A stretch of 64,000 bases of DNA from Furcasterigmium furcatum (GCA_001599815.1 BCIA01000005.1:3542472-3606471); one strand, 5' to 3'. Shown: positions 11,505-22,682, numbered from the stretch's first letter. Notes: generated by a model not told the origin, from the letters alone. Numbers and translations: made by a program.

Positions 11505-12050
11505 TCAGCGAGCTCCCCTGGCTCCACCGAGCTCGATGTACATGGCATTCTTGCGGATTGCCACGTCGCAGGAGAGCCAGCAGCGGGAGAAGTCGGCGGT
11601 GATGTCGTCCGGGTCGATGGCAGAGCCGTTGTAGCACAGCAGTTCGCACTTTACCTGCCCGGAGACCTGTTGATCCCTGGCGTGCATGGCGATGGATAGT
11701 TGTTGGTTTCTGGCGAGGACGGCGATGGCGATCGCCATGGACGCAATGGCGGCGAGGGAGAAGAGGCAGGCCCAGCTCTCGGACAGGGTGTTGTGCTTGT
11801 CCTGGCGCGGCTTCCTTGCTGAGGCGGAGTCGGCGGAGCGGTCCTCGTACTCCTCGAGGAGACGGTCTTCTTCGGTGAAGTTTTCGGATTCGACGGCCTC
11901 CGTGGGGTTGAGGTTGCCGTCGATGTTCGAGGCGAAGTTGCAGGTGTACCAGGCCAAGTCGTCGGCCGTATTCGTCGGGGAGCTAGAGGTGGCGCTGCCC
12001 GGACGCTCGGAGGAGGGAGGGCGAAGGATGAACGATTCGAGAGTGGCCAT
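11505..12050 (-). CDS. Small one-pass membrane protein with twin CX3C motif, 181 aa
   Basis: Single exon. The frame stays open upstream, but the ATG at 12050 (MATLESFILRPP) is the best start because residues encoded before it look like translated leader. Residues 1-92 are acidic and Ser rich and likely cytosolic. One hydrophobic helix lies at about 93-113 (WACLFSLAAIASMAIAIAVLA). The last 68 residues carry four Cys in two CX3C pairs, C135/C139 and C157/C161, separated by 17 residues. This pattern would allow two disulfides in a helical hairpin if the tail faces an oxidising compartment. I do not recognise the family. A small effector-like or ER/plasma-membrane protein is possible, but no function can be assigned. 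Confidence 0.7.
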   Translation of the reverse strand: MATLESFILRPPSSERPGSATSSSPTNTADDLAWYTCNFASNIDGNLNPTEAVESENFTEEDRLLEEYEDRSADSASARKPRQDKHNTLSESWACLFSLAAIASMAIAIAVLARNQQLSIAMHARDQQVSGQVKCELLCYNGSAIDPDDITADFSRCWLSCDVAIRKNAMYIELGGARGAR

Positions 12051-12540
12051 GATGTTTTTGGGAACACAGCGGCCGAGGCTGAGTTGAAGAAGGGGTGTCG
12101 GAGGAGTATGTGGTTGGGATGTAGGTGGCAGATGAGAGAACAAGAGTGCTGTGGTTTGATGGGAGAACAAGAGAGCAGAATGTGCCCAGCTGGAAGGACA
12201 GCCGCTCATTTATATGTATGTTGGCTCAGGAAGGAACCCAGGTGAAGCCCGGTGATGACAGAGGACTGTTGCGGAGAGGCCGTCAAAGAATGGCATGGTG
12301 CACCTCTGCCGCAAAGTGAAGATAGAATGCTGTGCCGTGTCTGTTGAGAGGTGACAGCTTTTCTTTTTCGGCTGAGATATATACGTTGAAGTTGATATAT
12401 CAATTCCTTTCCATCATCAGTCACAACAGCAGCGGGTCATGAGCTGACCCAAGCAAAAACCCTTTCCATGGTAGAGTTCACAGGGTACAATGACCAATTT
12501 TGGGTTCAAAGAAAGAAGCCTCCCGGCCGTCGTATTTTGT
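12051..12540. other. Intergenic region between tandem minus-strand genes
   Basis: About 490 bases holding the promoter of the CX3C membrane protein and the 3' end of SRP68. Nothing else is recognisable. Confidence 0.5.
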
Positions 12541-14511
12541 CTACCTGCCGAAACCGAACCAGCCCCTCTTTTGAGGTTGCTGGGCCTCCTCCGCGGGCTG
12601 TTCCACAGGGGCGCTCTGCTTGGCCTTTGCCGCCTTTGCGGCGCCCTGTTCCCGGGGATAATCGATGTAGTTCCACGCAATGTCCAGGAAGATGGGCTTG
12701 ACAGGGATGGCTGAGATCTTGGGCGGAATGTCCACGATCTTAGTAAGGTCGATAGCCCCAACGGGGTACTCGTGCAGTCGTTGGATGAGAGGAATCGACT
12801 GCGTGTCGACTGCCTGCGCCCGCTCAGCCTCCTGCTGGAGGTTGAAGATGTGAACGAGAGCGCGGTGGCGCTGCAGCTCGCCCGCGAGGAACTCCTGGAG
12901 ATACTTGGCATCCACTGCGGTGACCTGAATGTTGCGCGGCGACCCAGATGGGGGCTGAGGAGCCTGGGAGATGACTTGGGCGGCTTCCTGGGCCTGGTCA
13001 TGGGCATACTTGATGAGGGCCAGCGCGTTGACAGCGTTCCCAAGTACATCGTGGGAGCGGGCAATGGAGAGTGCCCTGGGACTCAGTCAGCGATACTGCA
13101 CAATTGGGTGGTGAAGACGACTTACTTCAAGGCCTCGAAATACTGAGCGGCAGAGTCGAGTTGTCCGGCAAGGGTCTGGTCGGCAGCCACACCAGGCAGC
13201 TCCTTGATTGACTCCACGCTCTGCAGGATGCCTTCGTACAGAGCAACGAGCTCGCGCAGCTTGGCGGCCTTCCGGCTGTGCGTCTCGTCCTTGCGCCGCT
13301 GAGCGGGCGTGGGCTCCTTCTTGGACTTCTTGCGCGAGGCGGTCTGGTAGTTCTCCACGGCGCCGTCGCGGTCACCGGTGAGCACGCGGTTTCTTCCGAT
13401 TCGCCAGCTGATCATTTCGTAGTTCACAGCAGTCCTGGTGATCTGCAGACTCTGCATTCGAGGATCACTCTGGGCAGCACCCTCACCGCGAAGCTCGTCG
13501 ATGGCCTCCTTGGTGGCGTCGACAGCGTCCTGGGTGGCGGTCAAGACTTCATCATATGCTGCAGCAATATCTTTGCCGTCCGCGTCGGACAGGGAAGAGA
13601 TTTGCTCGCTCAGACGAGCCTTGGCTTCTTCCACCCGGCCCCAGGCCAGCGAGATGGCGGCATCTTCGATCTGCACCTCACGGGATCGCCAGCTCAAAGT
13701 CCGCGGCGCGTTCTCGGCACTCTTCTTAGAATCGGCCTCGCCCTGCCTGAGGATATTTGAGTCGAGGTCGTTGACCTGCTGGACGAGCCAGGCGTTGTCC
13801 TGGGGAAACGCCTTCCGGGCGATGACGGGGATGGGGATGGTTCGAGGCGTCTTGAGCTGATAGGCGGCGTAGCGGATGGACGGATCGATGGTCTCGGACA
13901 GGAGATCTTTGAAAATATCGCCCTTGGTCGCGGAGGACAGGGCGCCGTAGACGACACGCGCAACAGCATACGAGCCAACACTGGGACCCCAGGAACGGTT
14001 CTCGAACAACGCAGCTCCCCGAATGAGGGCGGCGTATGCTTGAGCCTCGAGGCGGTCATTGCGAGAAGCGTTGACTTGAGGGTCTGCCAGGAGTTCAACA
14101 AGGCTCTCGGCGGTACGGGCGGCCTTGTCTAGTCGAGAGACGATCTGCTTGCGGGTGCGGCCTCCGATGCCGTTCGTGTCGGTGGAGTGGGACGTCTTCA
14201 TGCTCATAGCGTTGGCCCAAGCTCGCTCGCTCGTCAGGAGAAGAAGATGGATGTACCTGGTGGGAGATTAGTTGCACGTTCTTTCAAGGATGATTTGCGG
14301 CACTGAGATCGCTTGCTTACTCGTTGTTCTCCGCGACCTGCTCTGGCGTAGGGCCATCCCTCTTCTGGAACTTGCCGCGGTTCTTGGTGTTGACGCCCAG
14401 CTTCTTGCGACTGTTAAGCAGCTTCTTTCCCAGCTGCGCCTGGTATGTGCCGTAGTCGCCATAGAGCAAGGCTGCATCACGGCCGGAGACGACGAACTTG
14501 GTGATATCCAT
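12541..14511 (-). CDS. SRP68: Signal recognition particle subunit SRP68, 618 aa
   Basis: Three exons: 14511-14321, 14256-13126 and 13075-12541, with two short introns (64 and 50 nt), both in phase 2. SRP68 pairs with SRP72 and binds the SRP RNA S domain; the particle pauses secretory translation and docks ribosomes at the ER. After joining exons 1 and 2 the protein contains EYIHLLLLTSERAWANAMSMK, the well-conserved SRP68 N-terminal block. A basic RNA-binding part (GGRTRKQIVSRL) and a helical TPR-like body with the block AWLVQQVNDLDSNILRQGE follow. The C-terminal region that contacts SRP72 is present, and the protein ends in WFGFGR. The length is normal for the family and no lesion is seen. 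It is transcribed away from the PPR gene across a 768-base gap. Confidence 0.92.
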
Positions 14512-15279
14512 GGTGCACGTGCGTCGACGGGGCTCGATTCAAGTAGGTCGAGAGGGTTTCTGGAAGGCGCAGACTTTCGGGAGAGCCGGATCGGGGCCCC
14601 CAATGCTGCAATCGTTCGTGAGAAGGGCGTTGCGACTGCGATGGTCGGTCGGGTGGCCAAGTCGAAGTTGAGGGGGGCACGTCGCCAGATGTGCAGCGAG
14701 CCTCTGACCTCAGAGCTTGTCCCCTCGTCCCTCATGTACCTCAGCGCGCAACGTTGGCGGGGAGGTACTCATGGTGGGGCAAAAATTCCATTGACACAAC
14801 TTGGAACTCGCAGTGTGAGGTTAGGGTCTGGAGAGAATATACACCCCCTGAGCCTATGGACCCCCAAAAATGAACCCATTTTTGCAAGCAGATGTGGGGT
14901 CGCCAATGATGGTCCAAGCTCTGCCGTCGCGGTCTGATTTCGAAATGATCCGATCAGTAAAAAGTCCCAGAACTTCTCGACCTCACGATCCTCTTCGGCA
15001 TATTCGTCGTCGGCAAACATCCGCTCCTCATTCCGCCGGCGCACCCTCCCACACCAGCTTTGGAGAGGGTCCTCGCCCAATCCCTGAACGTCCGACTGCT
15101 CATGTCTTGTTTCCTTCCTCCATTGGCCTTCGCATCCTGTACGATATCCTCGCACGACAACGAACCTCATCCCTCTCCGCCTGTTCCCGAAGCTTTTCCA
15201 CTATGCCAGCCATCGAGGCCCAGACACGACGACCATAAGCCCTGAAGCCGAGCGAAATAGCTGCGGCAAGGCCGCGCCA
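14512..15279. promoter_or_regulatory. Divergent promoter of SRP68 and the PPR gene
   Basis: A 768-base gap between divergent start codons. One CACGTG lies at about 14515-14520, immediately upstream of the SRP68 ATG. No other gene is supported. Confidence 0.45.
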
Positions 15280-18200
15280 ATGTTGGAGCGGACAGCGGCC
15301 AAGCTGGAGCCCTGCGCCTTACCGCGGTCTCTCCAGCCGGCTGTCAGACCTCGGCGAAAGCTGCACACTGGTTTCTGGCAACACGGTGCTGCAGCTATCG
15401 ACCTGTCTACTCAATGGGCGTACCCTGGCCATGACACGCAGGATGAGAGACCGGCGGCAGCATCGCATGGTCTTCCGGAGCAGCTGGTCGCTTCCACCTT
15501 TCTCTTCGACTTTTTATACCCCAAGGGCACGGTTGCCTTCCTCCGCCGACTCGCTCCTGGCACTGCCGACCGCATTTCACGCCTAACCTCCCGACAACAC
15601 CATGCCGCCCTCAGACACTTCACATCGACTGCGCATAGCTCCATGCTTGCCGCCGAGAGTCCTAGGCTCGCCCAGGATCACGTAACCGCATACCACCCCG
15701 ACCACTCCATCAAAGCCTTCACTCCACCCGAGGTCATCGGCTCCAATGCCCTCAGTGGCTCCGGCGTCAGCTTGGCTCGCCTCCAGGAAATCGTGAACCC
15801 TCAGGCAACTCGGCCCATGTCTGCGCCCGAGTTGATCAATGGCTTGATAGACAGGACGGACACCGAGTTCTTCACTGCCGTGTGGGAGTTGTGGAATACG
15901 ATGAGCCACGAGGAAAGGTCTCCAGAGCTTCGGAAAGAGGTCATCCGGTACCTCCATCGTTCGGCGAATGCTCGCGACGCCGACAGAGTTCTCCGGCTCT
16001 TCTCGGAAGTCGATGTTGCGGCGTGGTCTCCGTCTCAGCTCAACGCAGCAGTAGCCGCTCATCTCCGGAAAGGAAATCTAGATCAAGCGTTTGATATCTA
16101 CCGGAATGGCTTGGAGGATGACCGCGCTTTCGTGGCAGGGATGGGCCACTTGCTACAATGGGCCTTTCGTCTCCGCGACTGGGATCTTGTGTGCCGCACC
16201 TGGGAGGTATGGCGCTACGTGGAGTCCAAGGGGCCGACCCCAGGCTCTGGGAGCGATTCGAAAGTTATATTCGGAGATCTCAAACCTCTCTTCGCGATTC
16301 CCGATCTTGGCGGACATGTCATCGAGCTTGGAGATTTTTTGGCGAAGATATCCACAACCTCCTGGGACTCAATAGCCACCAACAAGTCCCGGGATGACAC
16401 CCCACCGGCTTATGCTGAAGGAACGAACTCCTTGGACACCAGTGATGCTTCCAGTGTCTTACGGCCCGTCCCGGCGCGCGTTCATCCGCTTCTCAGGACT
16501 CTCGCCTACCTGGCTATTCGGCAGCCCTGCAATCCAGAACGAGCTTTGCCCCTCATCCGCCTTGCTGGCAATCACTGTTATCGGAGATATCTCACATTAG
16601 CCTTGCAACAAGGCGATACCAGCGCGGTGAGCAAGGTTTATCGCGAATATCGCGAACTCTCGAGATCCAAGTTCAAGCCGAGTCTCTTCATTCTCCGCGG
16701 CATCTTCAACATATTTCGCCGAGAGAACGACATTTCTGGTTTAGAGCTGCTTTACGAGGACTGGGTAGCGACTCACGAGCTTGACCAGGATGGCCAAGAG
16801 CGTTTCCTCGGATTCTACGCCTCAAGAGGAGACCTCAGATCTGCGCAGAGCCTATGGGATTCTTACGTGCGCGACCATGCGGACAAAGGGGTGTTGAAGG
16901 ACCCTAAGACCTTTAATTATCTTCTCACTGCACACGGCAATCGGCGCAATGCGGAGATGGTCCGCCAGATCTTCAACGAGATGACAGAGAAGTATGACGT
17001 CCAGCCTGACATTGTCAGTTGGAATATCCTGCTCAAGACGCTGGCTTCTCTCGGCCAGTATGGCGAAGCCACTGAGACTTTCCAGCAGCTCTGCAGTGCC
17101 ACACGCCCGAATTCTGTCAGCTTCGGGACGATGATCGCCATGTGCGGTAGCCGTGGAGACATTGATACCGCATTGCAGCTGTGGGAGACGGCACGAAAGC
17201 TTCGAGTAGAGACGACGGTTGACGTGGTCAGCGGCATCGTCGAAGCGTACTGTCTGAATGATCGCTTCGACGAGGCCAAAGCATTCTGCATTGATCTCTC
17301 TACAAACCAGATTTCTGGAGACCAGGCCGATCTCTGGAACTGTCTCATCAAGCACAAGGGCCGCACCCGAGACATCGCTGGCGTAGAGCACATCATCCAG
17401 TTGATGCGGTCGCGTGGCGTCGAATGGAACCGGACGACAGATGAGACATTTCTGCACGCTCTCGCCCGCTGTGGGAAATCCATGCAGGTGTACCAATACC
17501 TATGCAAAGCCGCCGATGAAAAACGGCTCCCTGTCACAGAGCGACTCTATTCGACTGTCCTCCACGCTGCGTGGCGGAACCGCCGCTGGCCCGTGGTCAC
17601 CGGCATATACAACAAAATGGTGCAGGCTGGCCTTCACTTGCCTGCTCAAGTACGGATAGCTGCGGCCCAAGCCGCGCTGTACGTTCCATCATCAACAGAC
17701 CAGAGCGACGTTGGTGAAACTGGCAGACGCGCGAATCAGCTGGGCGAGGTTTTTGTCAGACATTTCCAGGAGCTCTCGGAGGCACAGAGACAAGAAACTG
17801 TCCATACTGCTGGAGACGACGACATACCGCAGTCCCTTCGCCAGAAGGGTCCTGGCGGCGTCTTCAACAAGGAGCTTTACGTCCACAAGGCGACGGCTAT
17901 CTTAGCAAGGACTCGAGACGTTACCTCGATCAGGCGGTTGCTCGACTTATATCGCGACGACTTACCCGAGTCACCCGAGGGTGTACAGAGTCTCCCTCTT
18001 CCAATCTTGGAGTCGATGATGCGGGCGGATTTGCTGGAAAATAACTTCGGTGAAGTCAGGAAAACCTGGAAGGTCGTCTTCGAGAAAGCCAAGGAGCGTG
18101 GCCGAGCGCCTCCCGGCGCCACCAACCGGATTCTACCACGACACCGGCAGGAACTCTCTCGGGCTTTCAGTCTGGTGCACCGAGCACTTGTTCAAGAGAA

Positions 18201-18666
18201 CGACAACCCGGCGATCGAGGCTCTGATCAACGAGGTCATCGACGCAGGATTCACTCTCTCGAGTCTGCAGTGGAATTACATCTGCCACTGGCTGGCGAGG
18301 AAGGGCGACTGGATCCGCGCTTGTGAACTCTGTGAGGAGATGCTCATGCCGGGTTGGCGAGGGTGGAGGTCGCAAAGGATGGTCGACCCCTACGCTCGCA
18401 ATCACCTGACTGCATCGCAGAAGGCGATGGGCTCCTCGACACATTTTCTCAGGCCCAATACGTACATGCTTGGCTTCCTGACGGACCAGTACTTCACACG
18501 TCGCCGCGACGCATTGTTCGACGAGACGGCACAGAGAGATATTGCCAGGGTCAAGGCGACGTGTCCCAAGGTCATGTTTGCTTTCAGAACCTCCCTAGGG
18601 CACTCGGGATCTGGGTACATCACCCAGGGAAACTTTCACAAGAGGAACGGCAGGGATGACATGTAA
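15280..18666 (+). CDS. Mitochondrial pentatricopeptide-repeat protein (Cya-5-like), 1128 aa
   Basis: One uninterrupted exon from the ATG at 15280. PPR proteins bind single-stranded organellar RNA and control its stability or translation. The start (MLERTAAKLEPCALPRSLQ, then RPRRKLHTGFWQHGAA) resembles the Neurospora CYA-5 family, which is needed for cytochrome oxidase subunit 1 expression; this link is from memory of the family and not tested. The N-terminus is basic and fits mitochondrial targeting. Helical repeats are clearest at about residues 544-690, for example FNYLLTAHGNRRNAEMVRQI, then PDIVSWNILLKTLASLGQYG and SVSFGTMIAMCGSRGDIDTA. More repeats occur before and after, including NYICHWLARKGDWIRACELC near 1005. 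The absence of introns in a 3.4-kb gene differs from most neighbours. Confidence 0.88.
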   Translation: MLERTAAKLEPCALPRSLQPAVRPRRKLHTGFWQHGAAAIDLSTQWAYPGHDTQDERPAAASHGLPEQLVASTFLFDFLYPKGTVAFLRRLAPGTADRISRLTSRQHHAALRHFTSTAHSSMLAAESPRLAQDHVTAYHPDHSIKAFTPPEVIGSNALSGSGVSLARLQEIVNPQATRPMSAPELINGLIDRTDTEFFTAVWELWNTMSHEERSPELRKEVIRYLHRSANARDADRVLRLFSEVDVAAWSPSQLNAAVAAHLRKGNLDQAFDIYRNGLEDDRAFVAGMGHLLQWAFRLRDWDLVCRTWEVWRYVESKGPTPGSGSDSKVIFGDLKPLFAIPDLGGHVIELGDFLAKISTTSWDSIATNKSRDDTPPAYAEGTNSLDTSDASSVLRPVPARVHPLLRTLAYLAIRQPCNPERALPLIRLAGNHCYRRYLTLALQQGDTSAVSKVYREYRELSRSKFKPSLFILRGIFNIFRRENDISGLELLYEDWVATHELDQDGQERFLGFYASRGDLRSAQSLWDSYVRDHADKGVLKDPKTFNYLLTAHGNRRNAEMVRQIFNEMTEKYDVQPDIVSWNILLKTLASLGQYGEATETFQQLCSATRPNSVSFGTMIAMCGSRGDIDTALQLWETARKLRVETTVDVVSGIVEAYCLNDRFDEAKAFCIDLSTNQISGDQADLWNCLIKHKGRTRDIAGVEHIIQLMRSRGVEWNRTTDETFLHALARCGKSMQVYQYLCKAADEKRLPVTERLYSTVLHAAWRNRRWPVVTGIYNKMVQAGLHLPAQVRIAAAQAALYVPSSTDQSDVGETGRRANQLGEVFVRHFQELSEAQRQETVHTAGDDDIPQSLRQKGPGGVFNKELYVHKATAILARTRDVTSIRRLLDLYRDDLPESPEGVQSLPLPILESMMRADLLENNFGEVRKTWKVVFEKAKERGRAPPGATNRILPRHRQELSRAFSLVHRALVQENDNPAIEALINEVIDAGFTLSSLQWNYICHWLARKGDWIRACELCEEMLMPGWRGWRSQRMVDPYARNHLTASQKAMGSSTHFLRPNTYMLGFLTDQYFTRRRDALFDETAQRDIARVKATCPKVMFAFRTSLGHSGSGYITQGNFHKRNGRDDM

Positions 18667-18923
18667 GGAATGGCCGTGTAGGATATCCCCGTTGTTGTAG
18701 CATGGGCACAATGTAGCCAGGCCCATCTCTATCAATGACTGTATATTACTTGATTTAATGACGAGCAAGCTGAGTTGGCCGGTTGTACAACTTGAATGAT
18801 GGGAACCTATCCTTTTAAGTAAAGGGATTTGTGGCAGCGCCTGAGTTCAAGTTTCCTCCGAGTACATAGCAACCGGGCCAGGTTGTCTTTCACGGTATCA
18901 TGATCTGTTTGTTGTTATTTTTT

Positions 18924-20113
18924 TTATGATGATACATGGCCATCCCTCCAACCATCGATCCCGTCGACGCCATTTCGAACAATCTTCTGCACCATCCCGG
19001 CCAGAGTCCCGTCCATTCCGTCGTTCATCGCATCGTCACTCGCCATGCCGAGGCCACTCCTTTGCATCACGAACATGGCCGCCGCCGGCGCATCCATGGC
19101 GTAATCCAAGTGTGCGCCAACCATGCGCCTGCTGCTCCTCGACCCATCATCTACATCATCCACCAGGTCCTCGGTCTCTGCAGTGTTGTTATTCTGCACG
19201 CCCTCCCCAGGCTGCTGGTTCACGGGTCCCCTGCAGAAGATGTCTCCTTCGTGGCAGAAACTCACCACCCGTCCCGGTTCCACGACAGGCACAGGATCCC
19301 CTTCCCTCGGATCGCCAAAAAGCACGACGCTGGATACGGCGCTGATGCCAGCGGCACCCTCCGTGCCCATCTGTTCCAACGCCGACCTCACTACCACGGC
19401 ACCGCGGGAATATCCCGCCATCGTGATGCGAGTCTCGGGGCACTTCTCGGCTGTTCGGCGTGCGAGGTCGACCATGCGGAAGGAGCCGTCTGATGAAGCT
19501 GCCGAGAGCAGGGAAGCCTTGTAGCTGATGCCCTGGACGGCCACTTCGGAGGTGCCGTTGAGGTAAGTCTCGAGAGCGGCGAAGAAGGGAGGCCCAGTGA
19601 GGAAGCCCACGTTTCCTAGGAGCGTTAGCAAAGTCATTGAAAGGATTGCATTAAATTCATACCGGGTTCCTTGGTCCCCCTGGCGTACAAGACTGCGATG
19701 TCGGGACAGGGTGCGGTGCCTGGTAGGGCGTTCTGGTTGCCCTCTCCTCCGTCTTGTCTTGCCTCGAGGTCGTTCTCGTCGCCATTAGTATTGCTATCAG
19801 TAGGATCTGGCGTCTCCCCTGCACCGGGAGCTGGAGCTGTTGCATTCCCATTACCACCGAGTACGGTGTCGAGGTCGTTCCTCACAAGCGCGTCATCCTT
19901 GACAGCTTGCTTCAGCGCCCTGGCGATAGATATACTCGTGGTAACAATGTCGTTGATCATAGCCGGCAGATCATTCAGAAAGTCGCCCAGGTCTGGGACG
20001 GGAGCACGGTCTTCCAGAACTGCAGGCGGCTCGAATGTTCCGAGCGATGCTGGGGCTGCGGCAGACAGGACGATGGTGCCCGCCACCGGGAGGAGAGCTG
20101 ATGATAACCTCAT
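18924..20113 (-). CDS. Cutinase-family (CE5) serine esterase, divergent, 380 aa
   Basis: Two exons, 20113-19663 and 19615-18924, joined in phase 1 across a 47-nt intron and producing the family block YARGTKEPGNVG. CE5 enzymes are secreted serine esterases acting on cutin or acetylxylan. A signal peptide is likely at 1-19. Residues 20-130 form a Pro/Asn/Asp-rich extension not found in classical cutinases. The nucleophile elbow is GYSRG with Ser220, where cutinases normally have GYSQG. Asp275 lies in CHEGDIFC and His319 in GAHLDYA, so a catalytic triad is present. Cys136/Cys209 and Cys271/Cys278 match the two cutinase disulfides. An acidic, low-complexity stretch of about 30 residues sits between Asp275 and His319, and the C-terminus is about 55 residues longer than usual. 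The substrate is uncertain. Confidence 0.82.
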
Positions 20114-20658
20114 ATGTTCTTCTGAAGCTATCCTGTCTCTGAAAATTTGATATTGAATGTCTGGTCGTGCTCTCGAGTCGCCCGACTTGGGAGAGAGGAA
20201 GAGAGAGAGAGCGCCCGACGGGCCAAAGCCAGGGGATATGTCCCCCGGAAGGCTCGCTTCGAGGTCCCAGGCTGGGACCTGTGGAGTCGGCTGCATCGTT
20301 GTCTGATGTCTTGAGACGCAACATAGGGATGTCGTCGGGAGTGGCCTTCGAGGGTCTTGCGGTTGTGAGAAGAACGATGATCCTGGTGTGCGGCGATTTG
20401 CGTTTCATCGCCGACGGATCTTGGATCTTGTTGCGAGGCTTCGTCTCATGTCCGATCCCATCACTTTGTCTAGGTATGAGATTCGGACGGAATGGAAGGT
20501 CCTTAACTAGTGCATCGAAGTGTATATGACGGGATGTAAGACAAGAGAATCGTGACCGACTCAAGCCAGTTTCCTCATTGTTCGGACGCTACCAAGGCTA
20601 ATACGAATAAGTGAAGATGCCTACCAAGAGGCAGCTCGGCAAAAGAGGGAACATCCGC
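20114..20658. other. Promoter of the cutinase-like gene and 3' end of FYV7
   Basis: About 545 bases. A polypurine stretch on the + strand at about 20190-20213 (GGGAGAGAGGAAGAGAGAGA and following) lies roughly 80-100 bases before the esterase ATG, so the transcript would begin with a pyrimidine-rich leader, common in fungal promoters. Nothing else is recognisable. Confidence 0.45.
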
Positions 20659-21636
20659 TCATTGCCCGACCATCCTCCGCACCTTGTCGAGAAGCAGGCC
20701 GCTCTCCCTCCCCAGCTTCCGCTTCCCATCCTTGTCCTCGCGCCGCGCCTTGGCCATGCGCTTGCGGTACAGCTCTCGCTCCGCAATCTTCTTCTCACGC
20801 TCCTTCTGTCGGCGCTCTGCCTCCTGCGCCCTCGCCTCGGCATCGGCCTTGCGCTTCTCCGCCTGCGCAAGCTGCTTGGCGAAGTAATCGGGCTTGTTGC
20901 GGGAGCGGCTGCGGCGGGCCATCTCGGCATCGAAGCTGTCGCCTTTTGTGCGGCCCTTGGCCTGGCCATCCTCTGCATCGGGGTTGGCGGAAGAATCGGG
21001 ACGAGATCGCTGGCGGACCTCGATCTCGTTGGGGTTCGGGAGTTCTCCGTCGTTGTCGAGCATAACTTGACGGTCCGGGTGGATCTCTTCGCCGTCTTCG
21101 TCGTCGTCCCTCTCATCCGCTGCTGCTTGTGATGGTGCTGTGTCTGCGGGCTTGGCTGATGGTTTTGACGATTTGGGGGCTGCAGCCTCAGGATAATCCC
21201 AGGCGACATCTAGCTCTCCGTCTTCCTCGTCTGATGAGTCGTCCTGAGAGATCATGACGTCGTCCTCATCCTCTTCCCCATCGTCGCCGCTGGCCTCATC
21301 CTGCCGTTGCTTCGTCTTCTTGTCGGCCTCACCCTTCGGCTGTGGGCGCGGGCGCTGGGTGCGGGCGAGCTTGGTACCGAGTTCGCGCTCCCTAATCTTG
21401 GAGTAGGCCTTCTTGAGCTTGGCCTTGTGAATGAGCTGGGCCTTCTTCTTATCGACTGGAGACGATTAGCACGATTTGGTCGGTAAGGAGATAGAGATGA
21501 GCTCACTCTTGCGCCTCCACGGGCCGTCGGGGAGGTTCTCAGGCCCGACCCTAAAGCCACGACGAGGTTTCTTGGACTGAGATGCTGAAGATGCAGCGCC
21601 GTCTGCCTCATCGCGGGTCCTTTTCTTGGGCGCCAT
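20659..21636 (-). CDS. FYV7: rRNA-processing protein FYV7, 308 aa
   Basis: Two exons, 21636-21507 and 21455-20659, joined in phase 1 across a 51-nt intron. Fyv7 is a nucleolar factor for 18S rRNA maturation and the small-subunit processome in yeast. The N-terminal basic block (KIDKKKAQLIHKAKLKKAYS, about 44-63) matches the start of the Fyv7/TAP26 family. The C-terminus (YRKRMAKARREDKDGKRKL, then GRESGLLLDKVRRMVG) matches its conserved end. Between them lies an acidic Asp/Glu/Ser-rich spacer (about 100-200) and a long charged helix rich in Lys, Arg, Glu and Ala. The protein is about twice as long as the yeast one, mostly because of the acidic spacer, as is common in filamentous fungi. Another basic nucleolar protein is the alternative. 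Confidence 0.78.
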
Positions 21637-22682
21637 GGCCGGCATCTGTGGTGGCTGCAAGTGATGATATATGTAACGATGGATGAGATCGAGACTGGTT
21701 GGTGTCCGCTCCTGGCCTCCCTGGAAGTATTTCGGAGAAGAGTCGGAGAAGATACGAGCAACTTCGACTGAGAAAAATGCCCGCTGTGAAACTGAATGCT
21801 GTTGTTGACTCTAAGCAACTTGGTTGCTCATGTGCCTCTGAAGTCTTGGAGCAGGAAATTTTGTTGCAGACTGGGAGCAATGCACCTCAGTGGGGACTGG
21901 AGCTGGCGATAAGGCACGATAAGGAGCAGACCAACCTGGAAGACCCTGGGGTGGGGCCTCGGGCAGCTTTAGCGGTGACATCCAGCGGTCATGCGCTGTG
22001 GCGGCAGTGGGATTTAGCCCGAGGAGGTCTAGCGCGCCCCCTACAGCGGCAAGGGATTGGGCCCTGGACCCTCTGGACCCTCTGGACCAGACTGGGCGGC
22101 CAGGGATCTGAATGGGGAAAAGTTGGTCTGTGGATGGCGATGTCACCAACGTCGATTGCATTGCTCCCCAAGCCGAGCATCTCGGCATCCGTTTTGCTCA
22201 CCGCATCCAAATCCTCCAGGATGATCCCATGCGTCCCGACAGATCTCCGCGAATTGATGAGAATCCTTCCTCGACTTTCTCAATTTTCGTGAAACATTTC
22301 CCGAGCATACCCATCCTTCCGGAGTCCTCTCCCGGGGTTCTTGTCCGATCAAAGAAGTGAAAGGCCCAAGGTTAAAGCGTCGGGGCTGGTCGGGAACCAC
22401 TTTATGACGTCCTTTGATCATCTCACTCAAACTAGAGCGTCGCACCCTCTGACTCTTGCTTCAGCCACGACCACCTCTCCATGTGACGGAAAGAGCCACG
22501 AGGTAGATGACTAACGGCGAGCCCCAAAAAGACCAGCCGACAGCTTCTTCCTCGCCAACGTCACTTGATTCAACTCAAACCTACACCAACACCAGACCGA
22601 CCCAGCTGGCTGCCCTTCCGCAATCACCGACCACTATTCCGAGCCGCAGCACCCGTGCTGCGGTTCCCGCTCCCCCGCCAAT
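21637..22682. promoter_or_regulatory. Divergent promoter of FYV7 and the Atos-family gene
   Basis: A 1.05-kb gap between divergent start codons. It contains a 9-base tandem repeat at 22064-22088 and an upstream ATG at 22507 that opens an 88-codon frame overlapping the Atos start codon. No other gene is supported. Confidence 0.45.
22064..22088. repeat. Short tandem repeat, CTGGACCCT, about 2.8 copies
   Basis: Three consecutive CTGGACC units with period 9, the first two perfect, lie in the divergent promoter between FYV7 and the Atos-family gene. No function is evident. Confidence 0.8.

Noticed and set aside
13122..13126. In-frame stop at the end of the long SRP68 frame as a true C-terminus
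   Set aside because: The stop is formed by a GTAAGT donor; splicing to 13075 restores the frame and adds the conserved C-terminal domain.
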